Assembly: GCA_958430865.1 (NCBI GenBank)
Contig: CAUDNR010000009.1
Location: 12,521-43,909 of the forward strand
DNA length: 31,389 bases
Source: Entrophospora sp. SA101
Taxonomy: Eukaryota; Glomeromycota; Glomeromycetes; Entrophosporales; Entrophosporaceae
Direction: 5' to 3'
The notes beneath the pieces are model-generated. The model searched no databases. It had not been told where the DNA came from and saw only the letters and a program-made list of their open reading frames with translations. How positions within the stretch are numbered: position 1 is the stretch's first letter; each line of letters begins with the position of its first letter. Position numbers and translations under genes: made by a program. This document shows, one piece after another, positions 1-12,900 of the stretch.

Positions 1-2
1 CG

Positions 3-521
3 CCCGGAACCAGATACAATATTGAAAATATTGTCCCAACAGTGAAACATGGTGGCGGAGGCATAATGGTATGGGGGTGTTTTTCGGGAAAAGGGCTAGG
101 TCCACTAATAAAAGTAGATGGAAAAATGAATAGCCGTGACTATATAGAAATACTAGAATTGCAGTTGCTTCCGCATGTTTGTAATAAATTTAATGGAAGA
201 GGGTATTTGTTTCAAGATGATAATGCGCCTGTCCATACAGCAAAAGTCGTCAAAACATGGATAGAAACAAATAAAATAAAAACTTTAAAAAATTGGCCAA
301 GTCAATCTCCTGACTTGAATCCAATTGAACATCTATGGAAAGAGTTGGAAATGAGAATTCGTAAAAGACCTAATAAATTTAAAAATAAAAATGAACTCGA
401 GGTCGCTTTGCACGAAGAATGGAAAAACATTCCTGAAAATGTTTTAATAAATTTGATAGAAAGTATGCCCCGAAGAATTCAAGCATGCATTAAAAGTAAT
501 GGTTGGCCAACTAAGTATTAG
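3..521 (+). CDS. Tc1/mariner transposase, C-terminal part (5' cut by window edge)
   Basis: This is the catalytic end of a Tc1/mariner cut-and-paste transposase, which excises and inserts its element at TA dinucleotides in the nucleus. The frame is open from base 3, so the protein continues off the left edge; the first in-window start-like codon (GTG at 42) is not a real start. Visible motifs are [11 protein letters not shown], the second catalytic Asp in FQDDNAPVH, and the third acidic residue in [11 protein letters not shown]. If the catalytic Asp is the one before Asn, 35 residues separate it from the Glu, one more than the 34 usual for Tc1. The protein ends with WPTKY and a TAG at 519-521. 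The reading frame is unbroken here and the right terminal repeat follows about 250 bp later, so this copy may be young. Whether it is complete cannot be judged from the window. Confidence 0.93.
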   Translation, partial: PGTRYNIENIVPTVKHGGGGIMVWGCFSGKGLGPLIKVDGKMNSRDYIEILELQLLPHVCNKFNGRGYLFQDDNAPVHTAKVVKTWIETNKIKTLKNWPSQSPDLNPIEHLWKELEMRIRKRPNKFKNKNELEVALHEEWKNIPENVLINLIESMPRRIQACIKSNGWPTKY

Positions 522-771
522 ATTAATAAGGGTTTAGCTACTTCAAGATAAAAATAGTTGTGGGTAATTAATAACAGTAACCATCACTAATAAAAATTGA
601 TGATCAACATTTTTTTAAAAATATTTGAATTTCCGTTATTTTTAATTACTCAAGTTCTAGTAAATTTAGAAACATAAGATCCTGTATACATAATCTTCGG
701 AACCTAAGCTATAAACTGACATAAATTTTCTGTATACTTATTATGTACGTTTTTGTGTAATTAATACATTT

Positions 772-803
772 AGGGGGTCCGATACTTTTGTCCAGGTACT
801 GTA
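772..803 (+). repeat. Right terminal inverted repeat of the Tc1-like element plus TA
   Basis: The outer bases read CCAGGTACTGTA on the plus strand. The form is the one expected of Tc1-family ends, with CAGT next to a TA target duplication. Its left partner is off the window. Confidence 0.75.
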
Positions 804-1039
804 TATATTAATTCTATATTGCATGATTGTTAAGTATATCAATATATTTAGATTTTAGTAAAAATAAGCTATAGAATTTGAATCATATTGTTCTCTTACT
901 GATCTAATAAGTCCTATAGAAAAATAATATAATAAAAATTAATAATACATGCAATTTTTCATTGGTTGATCTCACTTAATTTTTGTGATACAATAACAGC
1001 CAATGATAGGATTTTTATCTATTCTATGAAATATATAGT
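804..1039. other. AT-rich intergenic stretch, nothing recognised
   Basis: About 240 bp between the transposon end and the kinase-tail relict. I see no open frame, RNA-like structure or clear repeat. Confidence 0.6.
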
Positions 1040-1362
1040 CTGGAAAAAAAACTTAGACCAATTAAAAAAGAGTTTGAAAAAATGGACAAAATAAAGTTTG
1101 ATCCTCCAACAATTACTGCAGCTACTGCAGTAATTCATCCAAATGCAGTTTATACTAGCAGGTTATTAAATTTTACAAACCTTCCCCAACTGTGAATTTC
1201 AATAAACTGACAATTATCAGTAGTTATGGTAATTATAATCATTGATTATTTTTCATTTTTAAAATATATAACATTTATTAATTAATATCTATTCTTGTGA
1301 TAAATATTTTTTTAGATACTCAACAGATTGAATTAACTATACCAGATGACTTACCTGAATAA
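1040..1362 (+). pseudogene. Decayed C-terminal tail of a protein-kinase-like gene
   Basis: The frame from 1040 reads LEKKLRPIKKEFEKMDKIKF and then HPNAVYTSRLLNFTNLP. A one-base shift near 1190 breaks it; beyond the shift the frame reads VNFNKLTIISSY. A plausible phase-1 intron runs 1229-1315 (donor GTAATT, acceptor TTTTTTTAG), and splicing gives SSYDTQQIELTIPDDLPE and a stop at 1360-1362. From memory, tails of the form HPxAxYTSRxLxFxNLPEP end many of the expanded kinase genes of Rhizophagus-type fungi. The kinase domain itself is absent upstream, so this is a relict of the 3' end only. The shift and the intron are seen in the sequence; the family name is recognition without a search. Confidence 0.5.
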
Positions 1363-1628
1363 GTTAAATCTTGTCATTTATTTTATTTATTAGTTACTAT
1401 AGTTGTGGTATTAAATGAAGTTATAGATAATTAGTTACTTATATTTGATAGTGATATTATATAACTTCTTGCAATTGTCATATCTTTGGAATTTCGAAGT
1501 TTGTATGTCAAATATGCACACCAAAACAATGATATTTAACAAAAAAACAAATGTAATTTTTAATTTTTAATCTTTAATAACCATTATCATCATAAGCATA
1601 CATATCAAAAAAATAAAAATAACCTGAT
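1363..1628. other. AT-rich intergenic stretch, nothing recognised
   Basis: This lies between two relict coding fragments. It contains only poly-A/T-rich sequence and no open frame of note. Confidence 0.5.
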
Positions 1629-1859
1629 TCAAGCAGTTTCTTCATTGCCATCACAATCTATATCACAAATTTCAACATCATCCCCCTGGTTTTAAACTGA
1701 AAGATCTTTATCTACATTGGTACTTTGCCTTTATTGTTCATCTTATTTAGCCAATTTTGAGTTGTACAGGAAATATTAGAGTTGCTTTGCCTCCTTACCT
1801 TGCTATGCAACTCGTTGAATAAAAAACTACCATGAGCATCATATGATAAGGAAGAAACA
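1629..1859 (-). pseudogene. Decayed coding fragment, family unknown
   Basis: On the minus strand the frame reads VSSLSYDAHGSFLFNELHSK and then TTQNWLNKMNNKGKVP, breaks near a TAG, and resumes in another frame as NVDKDLSV. It resumes again as GDDVEICDIDCDGNEETA with a stop at 1629-1631. Protein-like composition across successive frames with interrupting stops is what an old, frameshifted coding exon looks like. The acidic C-terminus could belong to a transposon protein, but I do not recognise the family. Confidence 0.35.
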
Positions 1860-3390
1860 GCAAACAAAAAGACACTTTCTTGAATGTGTCAAGATCAGAA
1901 ACATTAATCAATGTGATGGACCAGGTGAAAATGTTGATCATGCCAAAAATGCCAAAAACCAAGCTAATAATAATACTGTATCATCCTTGTATAATCAATC
2001 ACATATCATGTAAAAGACACAAGTTTTGCACCATGTTTATTAAGATGTTTATGATATTGTATTAAACAAGAAAAGATGTCAGTACAAGGAAATAAATAAA
2101 TCTCAAGTAAAAAAAAAGTCTTCTAAACTGATCAATTATTTTTTTTTAAAGAAAAATAGGGGTTGAGTTTTCGTATTAGTGGATTGACAAAATACCATGC
2201 AGTGCAGAGTATAGAGGGTGTGCATTTATCTCAAAGTCCAGAGGTTGGGACCAAGGCATAGTGTGCATTTCCATAGGTGTTATAACGTTATAGTGGTAAT
2301 GGCCAGTGAACAGGCTATGCCGTTATAATAGTAAAACATATCCCCACATAGTGTGGCTGACTCTATGTATTAACACTACATGTGGATCCCACTGTGGTCA
2401 ATTCATTGCTGGCATTCTCGATAGTTTATATGTATGAAAAGGAAAATCCATCTGATCCTGCATATATATATATATATATATTTGGTTTTGTTTATACTCA
2501 TCATAAGTACAGGTAATTTTTTCAACTTTAATTTCTTACAGGTTTTGTCTTTGTTTGATGATATTAGCTTTTTATTGACATTGAAGGCCTTGAAAGTTGA
2601 TGCAGTGCCGTCGGTGAGTGATGATACTATAATATGAATACTTTGAAGAATGAAACAAAAAAGCTTTCAAACAAATATATTCATTTTCTGAAACTAAGAG
2701 TGGTGTGGGAAATTTAGCTAGTGCAATGAGAAAAAATTCAATTAAAAATGCAAAATAAAATATATAAAATTTCATCATCAGATATATATATATATATCAG
2801 TTACAGATGATGTTATAGATTCTATACTAATAGTCAATTTAAAGGGAAAATAAGGCTCAAGCTGTTTTGCTTCTTCTGGTACCACATGTAATACAATAAG
2901 TCTGTCCAAGTAGCAAGCCTAATACTAAGGATCATTTTCATTTAACGGTGAATTTTTATAGGTGCGAGATTGTAGTATAATAATATAAAAGAACCTTCTC
3001 TTCAAGAAATATTTTGAAGGTGGTTTGTCAATTTCAACTAAATAATATATTGTTCTTTTGTATCTTGAGCTTTGTATATTAATGACAATTTATCTCCCTC
3101 GGAAAATTTTACCGGCTATCTTCTAGTAGCCGCTTTTCTAACTAAGATAAAATAAAGAAATGAATATACTACTTGAGGCATCCTTGACGGACAAATAATA
3201 TTAAACATTGTATAAGAATTGCGGATCACCCAGAGCCTGAGGATTTGTCAATAATATACCTGGTTTCGCCGATTAATAATTGATGACCAAAACGTAGATA
3301 CTGTACTTCTTTGAGCTCGAGGTTGACCTTTTAAGGTCATATATATATTTGCGTTACTAGTATATCGTCATTTCAAATCATTCTAAGAAG
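1860..3390. other. Intergenic region with microsatellites, no gene seen
   Basis: It holds TA runs at about 2462-2481 and 2780-2797 and a partly palindromic stretch at 2270-2400 (TATAACGTTATA; CCACATAGTGTGG). A short stem with arms CGGCTA and TAGCCG lies at about 3113-3133. Short open frames here have low-complexity composition and no start or splice context. I see no supported gene. Confidence 0.5.
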
Positions 3391-3424
3391 CATGAAGGTT
3401 GAAAAAAAAATGGATCGCGCATAG

Positions 3425-3560
3425 CAGAACTGAGATTTCACTCATACTCTATCCGTAATTTACATGTCAAGAGCTGTTCATACTATCATTTGGGCTGGGA
3501 TTTCACCCATGCTTTGGATTCACGATTTACGTGTCAAAAGTTGCCTTCTACTAAATAAAA
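3425..3560 (+). repeat. Imperfect direct repeat, about 66 bp period, two copies
   Basis: A first copy beginning CTGAGATTTCACTCAT (about 3430) is followed by a second beginning CTGGGATTTCACCCAT (about 3496). Both continue through a segment resembling ATTTACATGTCAA / ATTTACGTGTCAA. The copies have diverged by several substitutions. Confidence 0.6.
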
Positions 3561-3603
3561 AAATACGTTCACTTTTTTTTTATCACTTTATCTCTCAAAT
3601 GTT

Positions 3604-3831
3604 CTATCTCTTATAGAAAGCACAGGTTCTGTAAGCTGTGATTAGCATGGCAAGTTTTCGCATTTTGATAGTTTCTCTGTTGGAGTTCAAGTAAGGTATA
3701 CCCTCCGGAAGAGTATTAATATTAAGCATGCAGGTACGAAGAATGTCAGGATGAGAAATAATTAATATTTTTACACAAGCCTGAAAAAGTAGCTGACAAA
3801 GATTACCTGAATACACAAAGGAACTTTTCCT
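3604..3831 (-). pseudogene. Possible terminal exon or relict of an unrecognised gene, head-to-head with MDN1
   Basis: A minus-strand frame of 75 codons starts right after an acceptor-like CATCATTAG and runs to a TAG at 3604-3606. It includes YSGNLCQLLFQACVKI, TCMLNINTLPEGIPYLNSN and KLAMLITAYRTCAFYKR. The composition is protein-like, with mixed charged and hydrophobic residues and little low complexity, unlike the other short frames nearby. No upstream exon can be joined with confidence, because the adjoining minus-strand frame (3803-3988) overlaps the midasin start. It may be the end of a decayed gene, and its family is unknown. Confidence 0.3.
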
Positions 3832-3948
3832 CTAATGATGATGCATAAAAATTTTTTGTTTGCAAAAACTGGATTGTTCCACGAAAAATGTGAATGTCGT
3901 GATTGATAATCAATAGAAAATTGTCAAAATTTTTTTTTATATCAGAAA

Positions 3949-6900
3949 ATGCAGAAAATGATAGAACAAGAATTATTGCAACAAGCAACCGATAAATGGG
4001 CAGAGATTAAAAATAAGGATCCAAATGAGCTCATAAAATCATTAGATATTATATCTGAATTGCTTTTACATCCTAAATTAACTTTAAAAATTGCTGAATC
4101 ACTCAGACCAATTCTAATTGATTTAGTTTCACGCTGGTCATTACAACTAAATATTGATAATTACAATAACACTAAAAGCAACCAATTATTTTCAAATAAA
4201 GAATACTTTTTGAGAATTGAAAAGGTTGCTCTTGCTTTTACTCAATTATTACCAATAACTCCCCAACTGTTGAGGTAAGAAGTGCACATGTTTTATATAT
4301 TTATGTATTTATATATATATATATGTATATAGAAAGAACTAGATCAATTTAAAAGTATATTGAAAATTATATACTACATATAAATTATTAGTATTGCTAT
4401 TTCTTTTTTTTCTACATCACCTTCCTTACTAGAAAGGTTGAATTATTTACATGAGGAGGTAAAGTTTTACAATTAAAAAAGATTTTTCATTTTCTGATTT
4501 TTATTGATCTAACATTGTAAATTTATGTAAAAAGAATTCTTCATCAATAAAAGATCTACAATTATTATTAGTGACAATATATCGACTTTTAAAGTTTTCC
4601 GTTAGTAGTTTTGTTCACCTGTGGAATTGGACTCCGCTTTTTCAACTATTATTGCATTCTGATAACACTATTCGTTACCTGACTATTTTATGTTTAAGTA
4701 TTGTTTATAATATGAGTGTTACTCAACAAGAGATTGCATTAGAATATTGGACATGTTCTTCTAAATCCCATCACATCATCAATTACTTGGAATTGGAAAA
4801 TGGTGAAATCATAGATGTTAGAATGTTGAGATTATTTGATGAGATTTCTAATGCTAAAAAGCAACATTCTCTGCTACTCGATTGTGAAAATAATAATAAT
4901 AATGTATTTTCAATATCATCAAGTTACTTGAATAATTCTGATTTATCTCCAGCTACCATCAATATTTGTGGTGTTCTACTCCCTCTAACCAATTCATCAT
5001 CTTCATCATCAGCATCAACGTCATTGTCAAATAATCGTCTTATATTAACAGACACAACAAAACTTAATCTACATTCAATATGTTTAGCACTTTCTATGAA
5101 TTCGCCAATTTTACTTGAAGGAGTAACCGGATCTGGTAAAACTACTTTGGTCGAAGAGCTTGCATATTTAACTGGACATGGTGAAGGTTATTGTTATATA
5201 TATATATATATATATTCTTCCTAAAAAGAAACTCTAACAAAATGTATTTATATATTATTTAGATCTTATAAAAATACATTTAGGCGATCAAACTGATTCA
5301 AAAGTCCTGCTAGGGACTTATGTTTCTACTTCAACGCCTGCTTCATTCCGCTGGCAACCTGGAGTTCTAACTACTGCTGTATCTAAAGGTCGTTGGGTTT
5401 TAATCGAAGATATTGATTTTGCTCCAAATGATGTCATTTCTGTTATATTACCTCTGCTTGAAACAAGGCAACTTTTTATTCCCAATAGAGGTGAAAAAAT
5501 AAAGGCTCATCCAAATTTTCATTTATTTGCTACTAAAAGTCAGATTCCTGTTGGAATGAAAAAATCTTCAAATTCTATCAATTCAAATATTGAAACTAAC
5601 TTGTGGACAAGAATTACCATAAATCCTTTAACTTCAAATGAACTCAAATACGTTATAAAGAATCAATTTTTTAAAAATCTTGACAATCAAAATATTATCG
5701 AAATTCTTCATTCTTTAATAACCTATTATCAAAACTCATCACCAGCATCACCAATAATATCACAAACGGATACATCTGATCTTCAAGCGGAATCACCGCC
5801 ACCACCGCCACCAAAATTGATCTCATTCACTTCAAATTTTGCTCGATATATTTCTATCCGTGACCTGATGAAATGGTGTCGTAGGAGTGAGCTACTTTTG
5901 AGATCAAAAACCATTTTTTCAACCAACCAACCAATCTCATATACGCATTATGACATCAATGACATTAGAAATGATTTATTCAGTGAGGCTGCTGATTGTT
6001 TTTGCGCCATGATTTCTGATTTTGATGCTTGGATAAATTCTTTACTGAAACTTGGCGATGTGTTGGGTATTACTGCAGAAAGAGTACATTATTATGTGAA
6101 CTCTTATGTTCCCAATCTTTATATTACCAATGACCATATCATAATAGGGAGAGCCAAATTAATTTCTCTGGATAGCAAAAAGGAAAAATATTTAAAATAT
6201 GCTATCAACCATAAAAATATTTTTGCTAATACTGGACATTCTTTAAGATTAATGGAACAAATAGCTGTTTGTGTAAATTTAAAAGAACCAGTATTGCTGG
6301 TTGGTGAAACTGGCACCGGAAAAACTACTGTTATTCAGCATTTGGCTGATATGCTTAATCAAAATCTTGTTGTAGTTAACTTATCTCAACAGACAGACAG
6401 TAGTGATTTGCTTGGTGGCTTCAAACCTGTCGATGTGAAAATTCTTGCCATACCATTAAAAGATGAATTTGACAAGTTGTTTGAGAAAACCTTTTCGATT
6501 AAAAGGAATCCGCATTTTTTAGAAGCTGTACGTAAAGTATTTACATCAAAGAAATACACAAAGTTTTTAACTTTATTAAAGCAAGCTGCCAAGATGGCCA
6601 ATCAAACATTCGATAATAATCATAATAATGACGATAATAATGATGACAATGGTGATGACAATGATGGTGGTGATGATAATAATCAGAAGCGATCATCACG
6701 AAAACTGTTAACTCCTGACTTACGTGGTCGTTGGAAAATTTTTGAAAATCAACTTCAAGAATTTGAAATTCAATTAAATCAAATAAAAAATAAATTTGTT
6801 TTTAGTTTTGTTGAAGGCTCTTTGGTCAAAGCTGTGAAAAATGGCGATTGGATTCTTTTGGATGAGGTTAATTTGGCTTCTACCGAAACATTAGAATGTT

Positions 6901-9900
6901 TAAGTGGTCTGCTTCAAGATTCAAACAGTTCTATACTATTAACCGAAAAAGGTGATTCCGAACCTATAAAAAGACATCCTAATTTTCGAGTCTTCGCTTG
7001 TATGAATCCTGCTACAGATGTTGGTAAACGTGATCTACCACCAGGCCTCAGGAATAGATTCACCGAGTTTTACGTTCACCCAATAGACAACAGATTTGAT
7101 GACTTGATGATTATTGTAAAACAATATTTATCCGATTATATAACCAGTAAGGATGAACGAATTTTTAATGATATAGTTGAATTTTATATTGCCGTCAAAG
7201 ATTTGGAAAATCAACATAAAATTGTCGACGGTGCTAACCAGCGTCCACATTTCAGCATGAGAACTTTGACAAGAGCTCTAAGGTATGTCACACAGATTAT
7301 TCAAACTTATGGTTTAAGACGGTCGATATATGAAGGCTTTTGTATGACCTTTTTGACACAACTGAATGGTGAAAGTGTAGTAGTTTTGGAAGGCTTAATT
7401 GAAAAATATTTATTGAAAGATGTTCAAAATCCAAAGTCACTAATAAAACAAATACCCAAACAACCATCGTCAGATAATAATTATGTTCTATTTGGATGTT
7501 TTTGGCTTTCGCTCGGAAATTACCCACCAGAAGAAATGCCTCATTACATATTGACACCTTCCATCAAAAGAAGCCTAAATAATCTCGCAAGAGTATTAAT
7601 GAGCAAAAAATTTCCTGTTTTGCTTCAAGGACCAACCTCTGCCGGTAAAACCAGCATGATACAATATTTGGCTAAATGCACTGGGCATCGATTTGTTAGG
7701 ATAAATAATCATGAACATACAGATCTTCAGGAATATTTGGGAACTTATGTTTCAAATTCGGAAGGGAAACTTGAATTTCAGGAAGGTATTCTCGTCGAAG
7801 CTTTAAAAAATGGATATTGGATTGTTCTGGACGAATTAAATTTGGCACCAACGGATGTCATGGAGGCACTTAATAGACTTTTAGATGATAACCGAGAACT
7901 TTTAATACCTGAAACCAACGAAATAGTCAAGCCACACAAAGATTTTATGTTGTTTGCTACCCAGAATCCACCAGGACTTTACGGTGGCAGAAAAATTTTG
8001 TCCCGGGCTTTTCGTAATAGGTTTATGGAACTTCATTTCGATGATATTCCAGAAGGTGAGTTGGAAACTATTTTGTCGGAAAGATGTAGCATTGCTCCAT
8101 CTTATTGCAAAAAATTAGTTATGGTATACAAACAACTGATTGAGAGACGACAAGGAACAAGGATATTTGAACAAAAACACGGTTATATTACTTTGAGAGA
8201 TTTATTTCGTTGGGCTGAAAGATGTGCAATTGGATATCAAGAACTAGCCGAGCAAGGCTATATGCTTCTTGCCGAGAGAATAAGAATACCTGAAGAAAAG
8301 GCAATTGTTAAGCAAGTTTTGGAAACAGTAATGAAAGTCAAGATTGACGAGAATCAAATGTACAATTGTTCTAAATTGGACGAGTTTCAGAAATTTAATT
8401 TGATTCAAAACACTAGTGACCGCATCAATAACAATGATATGATGGTATGGACAAAAGCCATGAAAAGATTATTTACTTTGGTTGCTAATTGTTTAAAATT
8501 TAACGAACCTGTTTTATTAGTTGGCGAAACTGGATGTGGTAAGACTACAATATGTCAAGTTTTGGCGGAAATATATGGTTCCCAAATTCATATTGTTAAT
8601 TGTCATCATAGCACTGAAACTGCTGATTTGCTCGGTGGTCAACGACCCTTGAGAAATAAGGGAATTTTGAGTGCTGAGCTTAAAAATGATTTGTCGGAAT
8701 ATTTGTTAAAATATGCTTTAGAGAACAATATAGATTTGAAAAAAATGGAATTGAAAAATTTGATTGAACTTTTTGAAATTGTTTCCAGGGATGAGAATTA
8801 TAATAATAATGATAATAATAATAATGATAGCATTAATGATAACAATTATGATAATGATGAACAAATGGAATTGTCATCATCAACAGAAAAGTGTTATTCA
8901 GTTAGCTTGCTAAAGCTACGTTGTAAGCAATTGAATACTTTATTTGAATGGCATGATGGACCCTTGATTCAAGCAATGAAAAATGGGGAATTCTTTTTGT
9001 TAGATGAAATTTCTTTGGCCGATGATTCTGTTATTGAACGTCTTAATAGTGTTCTTGAGCCAAGTAGGATTTTAGTTTTACCAGAAAAAGGAGGAGAACA
9101 AATTGAAGAGTTAGTAGCAAAACCTGGTTTTCAATTTTTAGCCACTATGAATCCAGGCGGTGATTATGGTAAAAAAGAATTATCACCTGCTTTAAGAAAT
9201 CGGTTCACGGAAATCTGGGTACCTTCAGTAATCGATAACGAAGATTTAATTCAAATAATCGATTCAAAGTTGAATCATAACAATAGCTTAAAAGGTTACG
9301 CGCAACGTATATTGAATTTTGTTGATTGGTTAAAACATTCCTTGGGCTCCAATTTAATTACTACAAGTTTGAGAGATATTTTAACATGGGTATTGTTTAT
9401 GAATAGCACCGTGGAATCAATTGGGGCAGAAAGAAGTTTCATCCATGGGGGATTCCTTGTTTTCATAGATGGGCTTGGTTCAAATTCCACTTCTGGATCA
9501 TTTTCATCTGGACTAAACTTAAAAGACTTTCGCGTAAAATGCCTAAAAAAATTAGTCGAACTGATTGATGATCCTGAATTTTCTAATATTTACTTTAATA
9601 ATGATTTTATTGATGCTAAAAAATTAAGTTCTACTGAAAATGTTTTTGGAATTCATCCATTTTTTATTCCTAAAGGTTCTCTTGACACTCGACCGATTTC
9701 TTTTACTCTTCAAGCTTCTACAACCATGAATAATACATTAAGAATTCTGAGAGCAATGCAAGCTAAAAAACCTATTTTATTGGAGGGTAGTCCAGGTGTA
9801 GGCAAAACTAGTTTAGTTTCAGCATTAGCGGCAGCAACGGGCCACAAATTGATCCGTATTAATTTGTCTGATCAAACTGATTTAATGGATCTGTTCGGCT

Positions 9901-12900
9901 CTGATCTTCCGGTTGAAGGTGGAGATAATTGCGAATTTGCTTGGCGTGATGCGCCTTTTCTACAGGCAATGAAAACTGGAGATTGGATATTATTGGATGA
10001 GTTGAATTTGGCTTCTCAATCGGTGCTGGAAGGTCTTAATTCCTGTTTAGATCATCGTGGCACAGTCTACATACCTGAATTGGATAAAGAATTTTCTTGC
10101 TCTCGCGAATTTCGTGTGTTTGCGGCACAAAATCCTTTTCATCAAGGGGGTGGTCGAAAAGGTCTCCCAAAGTCTTTTACCAATCGTTTCACTCAAGTTT
10201 ACATTGAACACCTGACAAAAGATGATATGCTTTTTATTTCTAAATACCTTTTTCCAAGAATCAACTGCAAAACTTTGGAAAAGATTATTGATTTTAATAA
10301 TAGGGTCTATCAAGATTCAATGATAGAATGTGTATTTGGTCGAAATGGAAGCCCGTGGGAATTTAATCTTAGAGATGTTTTTCGTTGGTTAGACTTGTTG
10401 AATAAAGACCAAGGATTTGGATATAACTCTGAACCAGAAGATTACTTGGATCTTTTATACCTTCAAAAAATGAGAACCAAGGAAGATAGAGATCATATTA
10501 TTTTGATTTTTAATGAAATCTTCGATAAAAATATCAAACATCCAAGGCGTCCATATTACCATATTGATTCAAAATTTTTTCAAGTTGGTCATTCAATCTT
10601 GAAACGTCGATGCTTTATCTCAAATACAAAATTTCTAGAAATTCCATTGCATATTTTTCAATCTCAAATGAGACCTTTTCAAGCATTGATGAAATGTGTT
10701 GAAATGAATTGGATGGTGATATTGACTGGACCCGAGTCTTCTGGTAAAACTAGTCTGATTAGATTGTTAGCAGATCTTACAGGTAACACACTTGAAGAAT
10801 TCACAATGAATAGTTCGGTGGACACTGCGGAATTATTAGGTGGATTTGAACAATTGGACTTAGCGAGACATCGACTTTTAGCAATGGAACAATTAAATTC
10901 CATATGTAATGAAATTATCAAATGTATTTTGACATTATGTCAAACTAATACCAGCAATGTTGGGAATGACAAGTTGATTCAAATAATCCAGAAACTTAAT
11001 GACATGATATTCACGCTTGAAAGTAATTACAAATTTAATACTGGAATAAGCCAAAAAAATTCTAGTCCTGCTCTTTCCAAAAGACATATAGATTACACAA
11101 TAGTTGATCAATTAATCGAATCTATAAGAAAGGCAACCGCTGACCTTCATTATTTATCTTCAACGTATCCTATTGATTTTCAACACATGCTGGATTCAAT
11201 ACAGACACAGATCGACAAAATTAAAACATTGGAAAGCGAAACTGTGAAAGGTCATTTTGAGTGGATTGATGGAATACTTATTAATGCGCTTGAGAAAGGG
11301 CACTGGCTTTTAATTGATAATGCCAATGTTTGTAGTCCATCAGTTTTGGATAGATTAAATTCGTTGCTTGAACCAAATGGCGTGATAGTTTTGAATGAAC
11401 GTGGATTGATAGATGGAGAGGTTAAAGTTTACAAACCACATAAAGATTTTAGAATTTTTATGACTGTAAATCCTAGAAATGGTGAGTTGTCTCAAGCAAT
11501 GAGAAATCGTGGAGTTGAAATATCGCTTTTGGGATCAGAATTCATTGAAAACAAACAAGATCTAATAAAATTATTTAACGGTTATGGCCTTCGATCTGAC
11601 AATCTTATTTTATTTATCGATAAATATTTACAAAGTATGAAAGAAAAATCAAGTGCTACTACTAGTTTGCTGAAAAATAATCTTGGTTCTTATATGGCAT
11701 TAACAAATTTCATATTGGAAAGGCTTCAAAGAGGAGAAAATTTTTCATCAGCTTTAAAAAATACTTTTGATCAATTTGGCGTCATTATTGACGAAAAAGA
11801 CTTTAATGAGATTCTATCAATTTCACATTACATTAACAACGAAAAATCAATATTGTCTGAAACTGGTTATTTATCAAGTTATCCATTATTTGTCGGTGGT
11901 GGTTTATTAAAAGAAGAACCATCTTTGGCCATGATTTGTATCCAAGGATCTTATCTATTGCATCAACTATGTAAACAAGAACTTTTAACTGCTGATGTTG
12001 TTGGATTATCACAAAAGTTACTAGTAGCCTGTGACTATTTTGTTGAACATTTTTCCATGGAAGATGTTTCATTAAGATTATGTTGGCTTGATTTTATTTT
12101 ATCCATGTTCAAGTCCACGGATCTTTTTGAGTTAATTTCTACTCACATAGAATATGTGAAATTTATGATCCATAGCCTTGTAAATCATTCTCGTACTCCT
12201 ATATTGATTGATTTTAAAAACCAATTATCAAATCTTATAAAGGTTGATCAAACGTTTATGAATTGTCTGGTGAGTGAAATGAATTAGTTTTTTAAAATAT
12301 TAATTATTCCAAATTAAAAAAATTAATCATAATATTTCCTTCCTCCTTTATATATATATATATATATATAGTCTCTTGATATTACAAATAATCCTACTAT
12401 ACACAAATTATTTAGTAATCTTACAACAACAACACATCACAATTATGCAAATTCTGAAATGATTTTAAATGTCTGGGAAGAATATTCATCAAATATCAAA
12501 TCATTGTCCTTATCTAAACGTGTTAATCAGGAAGAATTTCTCGAAAATATCGTATATAAAAATGCATCAAAAATTAAAGTTTCAAATATGTCATTAGCTC
12601 AACAATCATATTGTTATAACCAAGGCAATATCGGAGAAACGCAAATTTGTCATAAGATTATTTCATTCATATATCCTATTTTACAACAGCTTAAAAATGT
12701 TGTAAAATCCAGGATTGAAAATGGCAATTGTGGTGAATTGGAAATTTCAGCAATTAATGATTTGTTGGATATGCGTGATTTTCTATGGGAGTATTTAAGC
12801 GCACAGGTTCTTGATCTAGGGAAATTTCATATTTATATTAAAATGATATACAAAGCTGTTGAAAATTTTCAAGATAAAGTTGATAACGCACAACATCTAA

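Larger units (their letters stand above)
1..803 (+). mobile_element. Tc1/mariner-like DNA transposon, right part
   Basis: The transposase end is followed by about 250 bp of AT-rich 3' non-coding DNA and a right terminal inverted repeat at about 772-801. On the minus strand the repeat starts CAGTACCTGGACAAAAGTAT, then continues CGGACCCCC, a typical Tc1-type terminus. The TA at 802-803 fits the target-site duplication. The left end lies outside the window, so the inverted repeat and the TA duplication cannot be checked against their partners. Confidence 0.85.

Noticed and set aside
1880..2065. 61-codon plus-strand open frame
   Set aside because: It starts with GTG-like context in AT-rich DNA, with Met/Ile/Lys-rich composition and no splice or homology signals.
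6119..12072. Several minus-strand open frames of 60-90 codons inside the large midasin exon
   Set aside because: They are antisense shadows of a strongly conserved AAA coding region.
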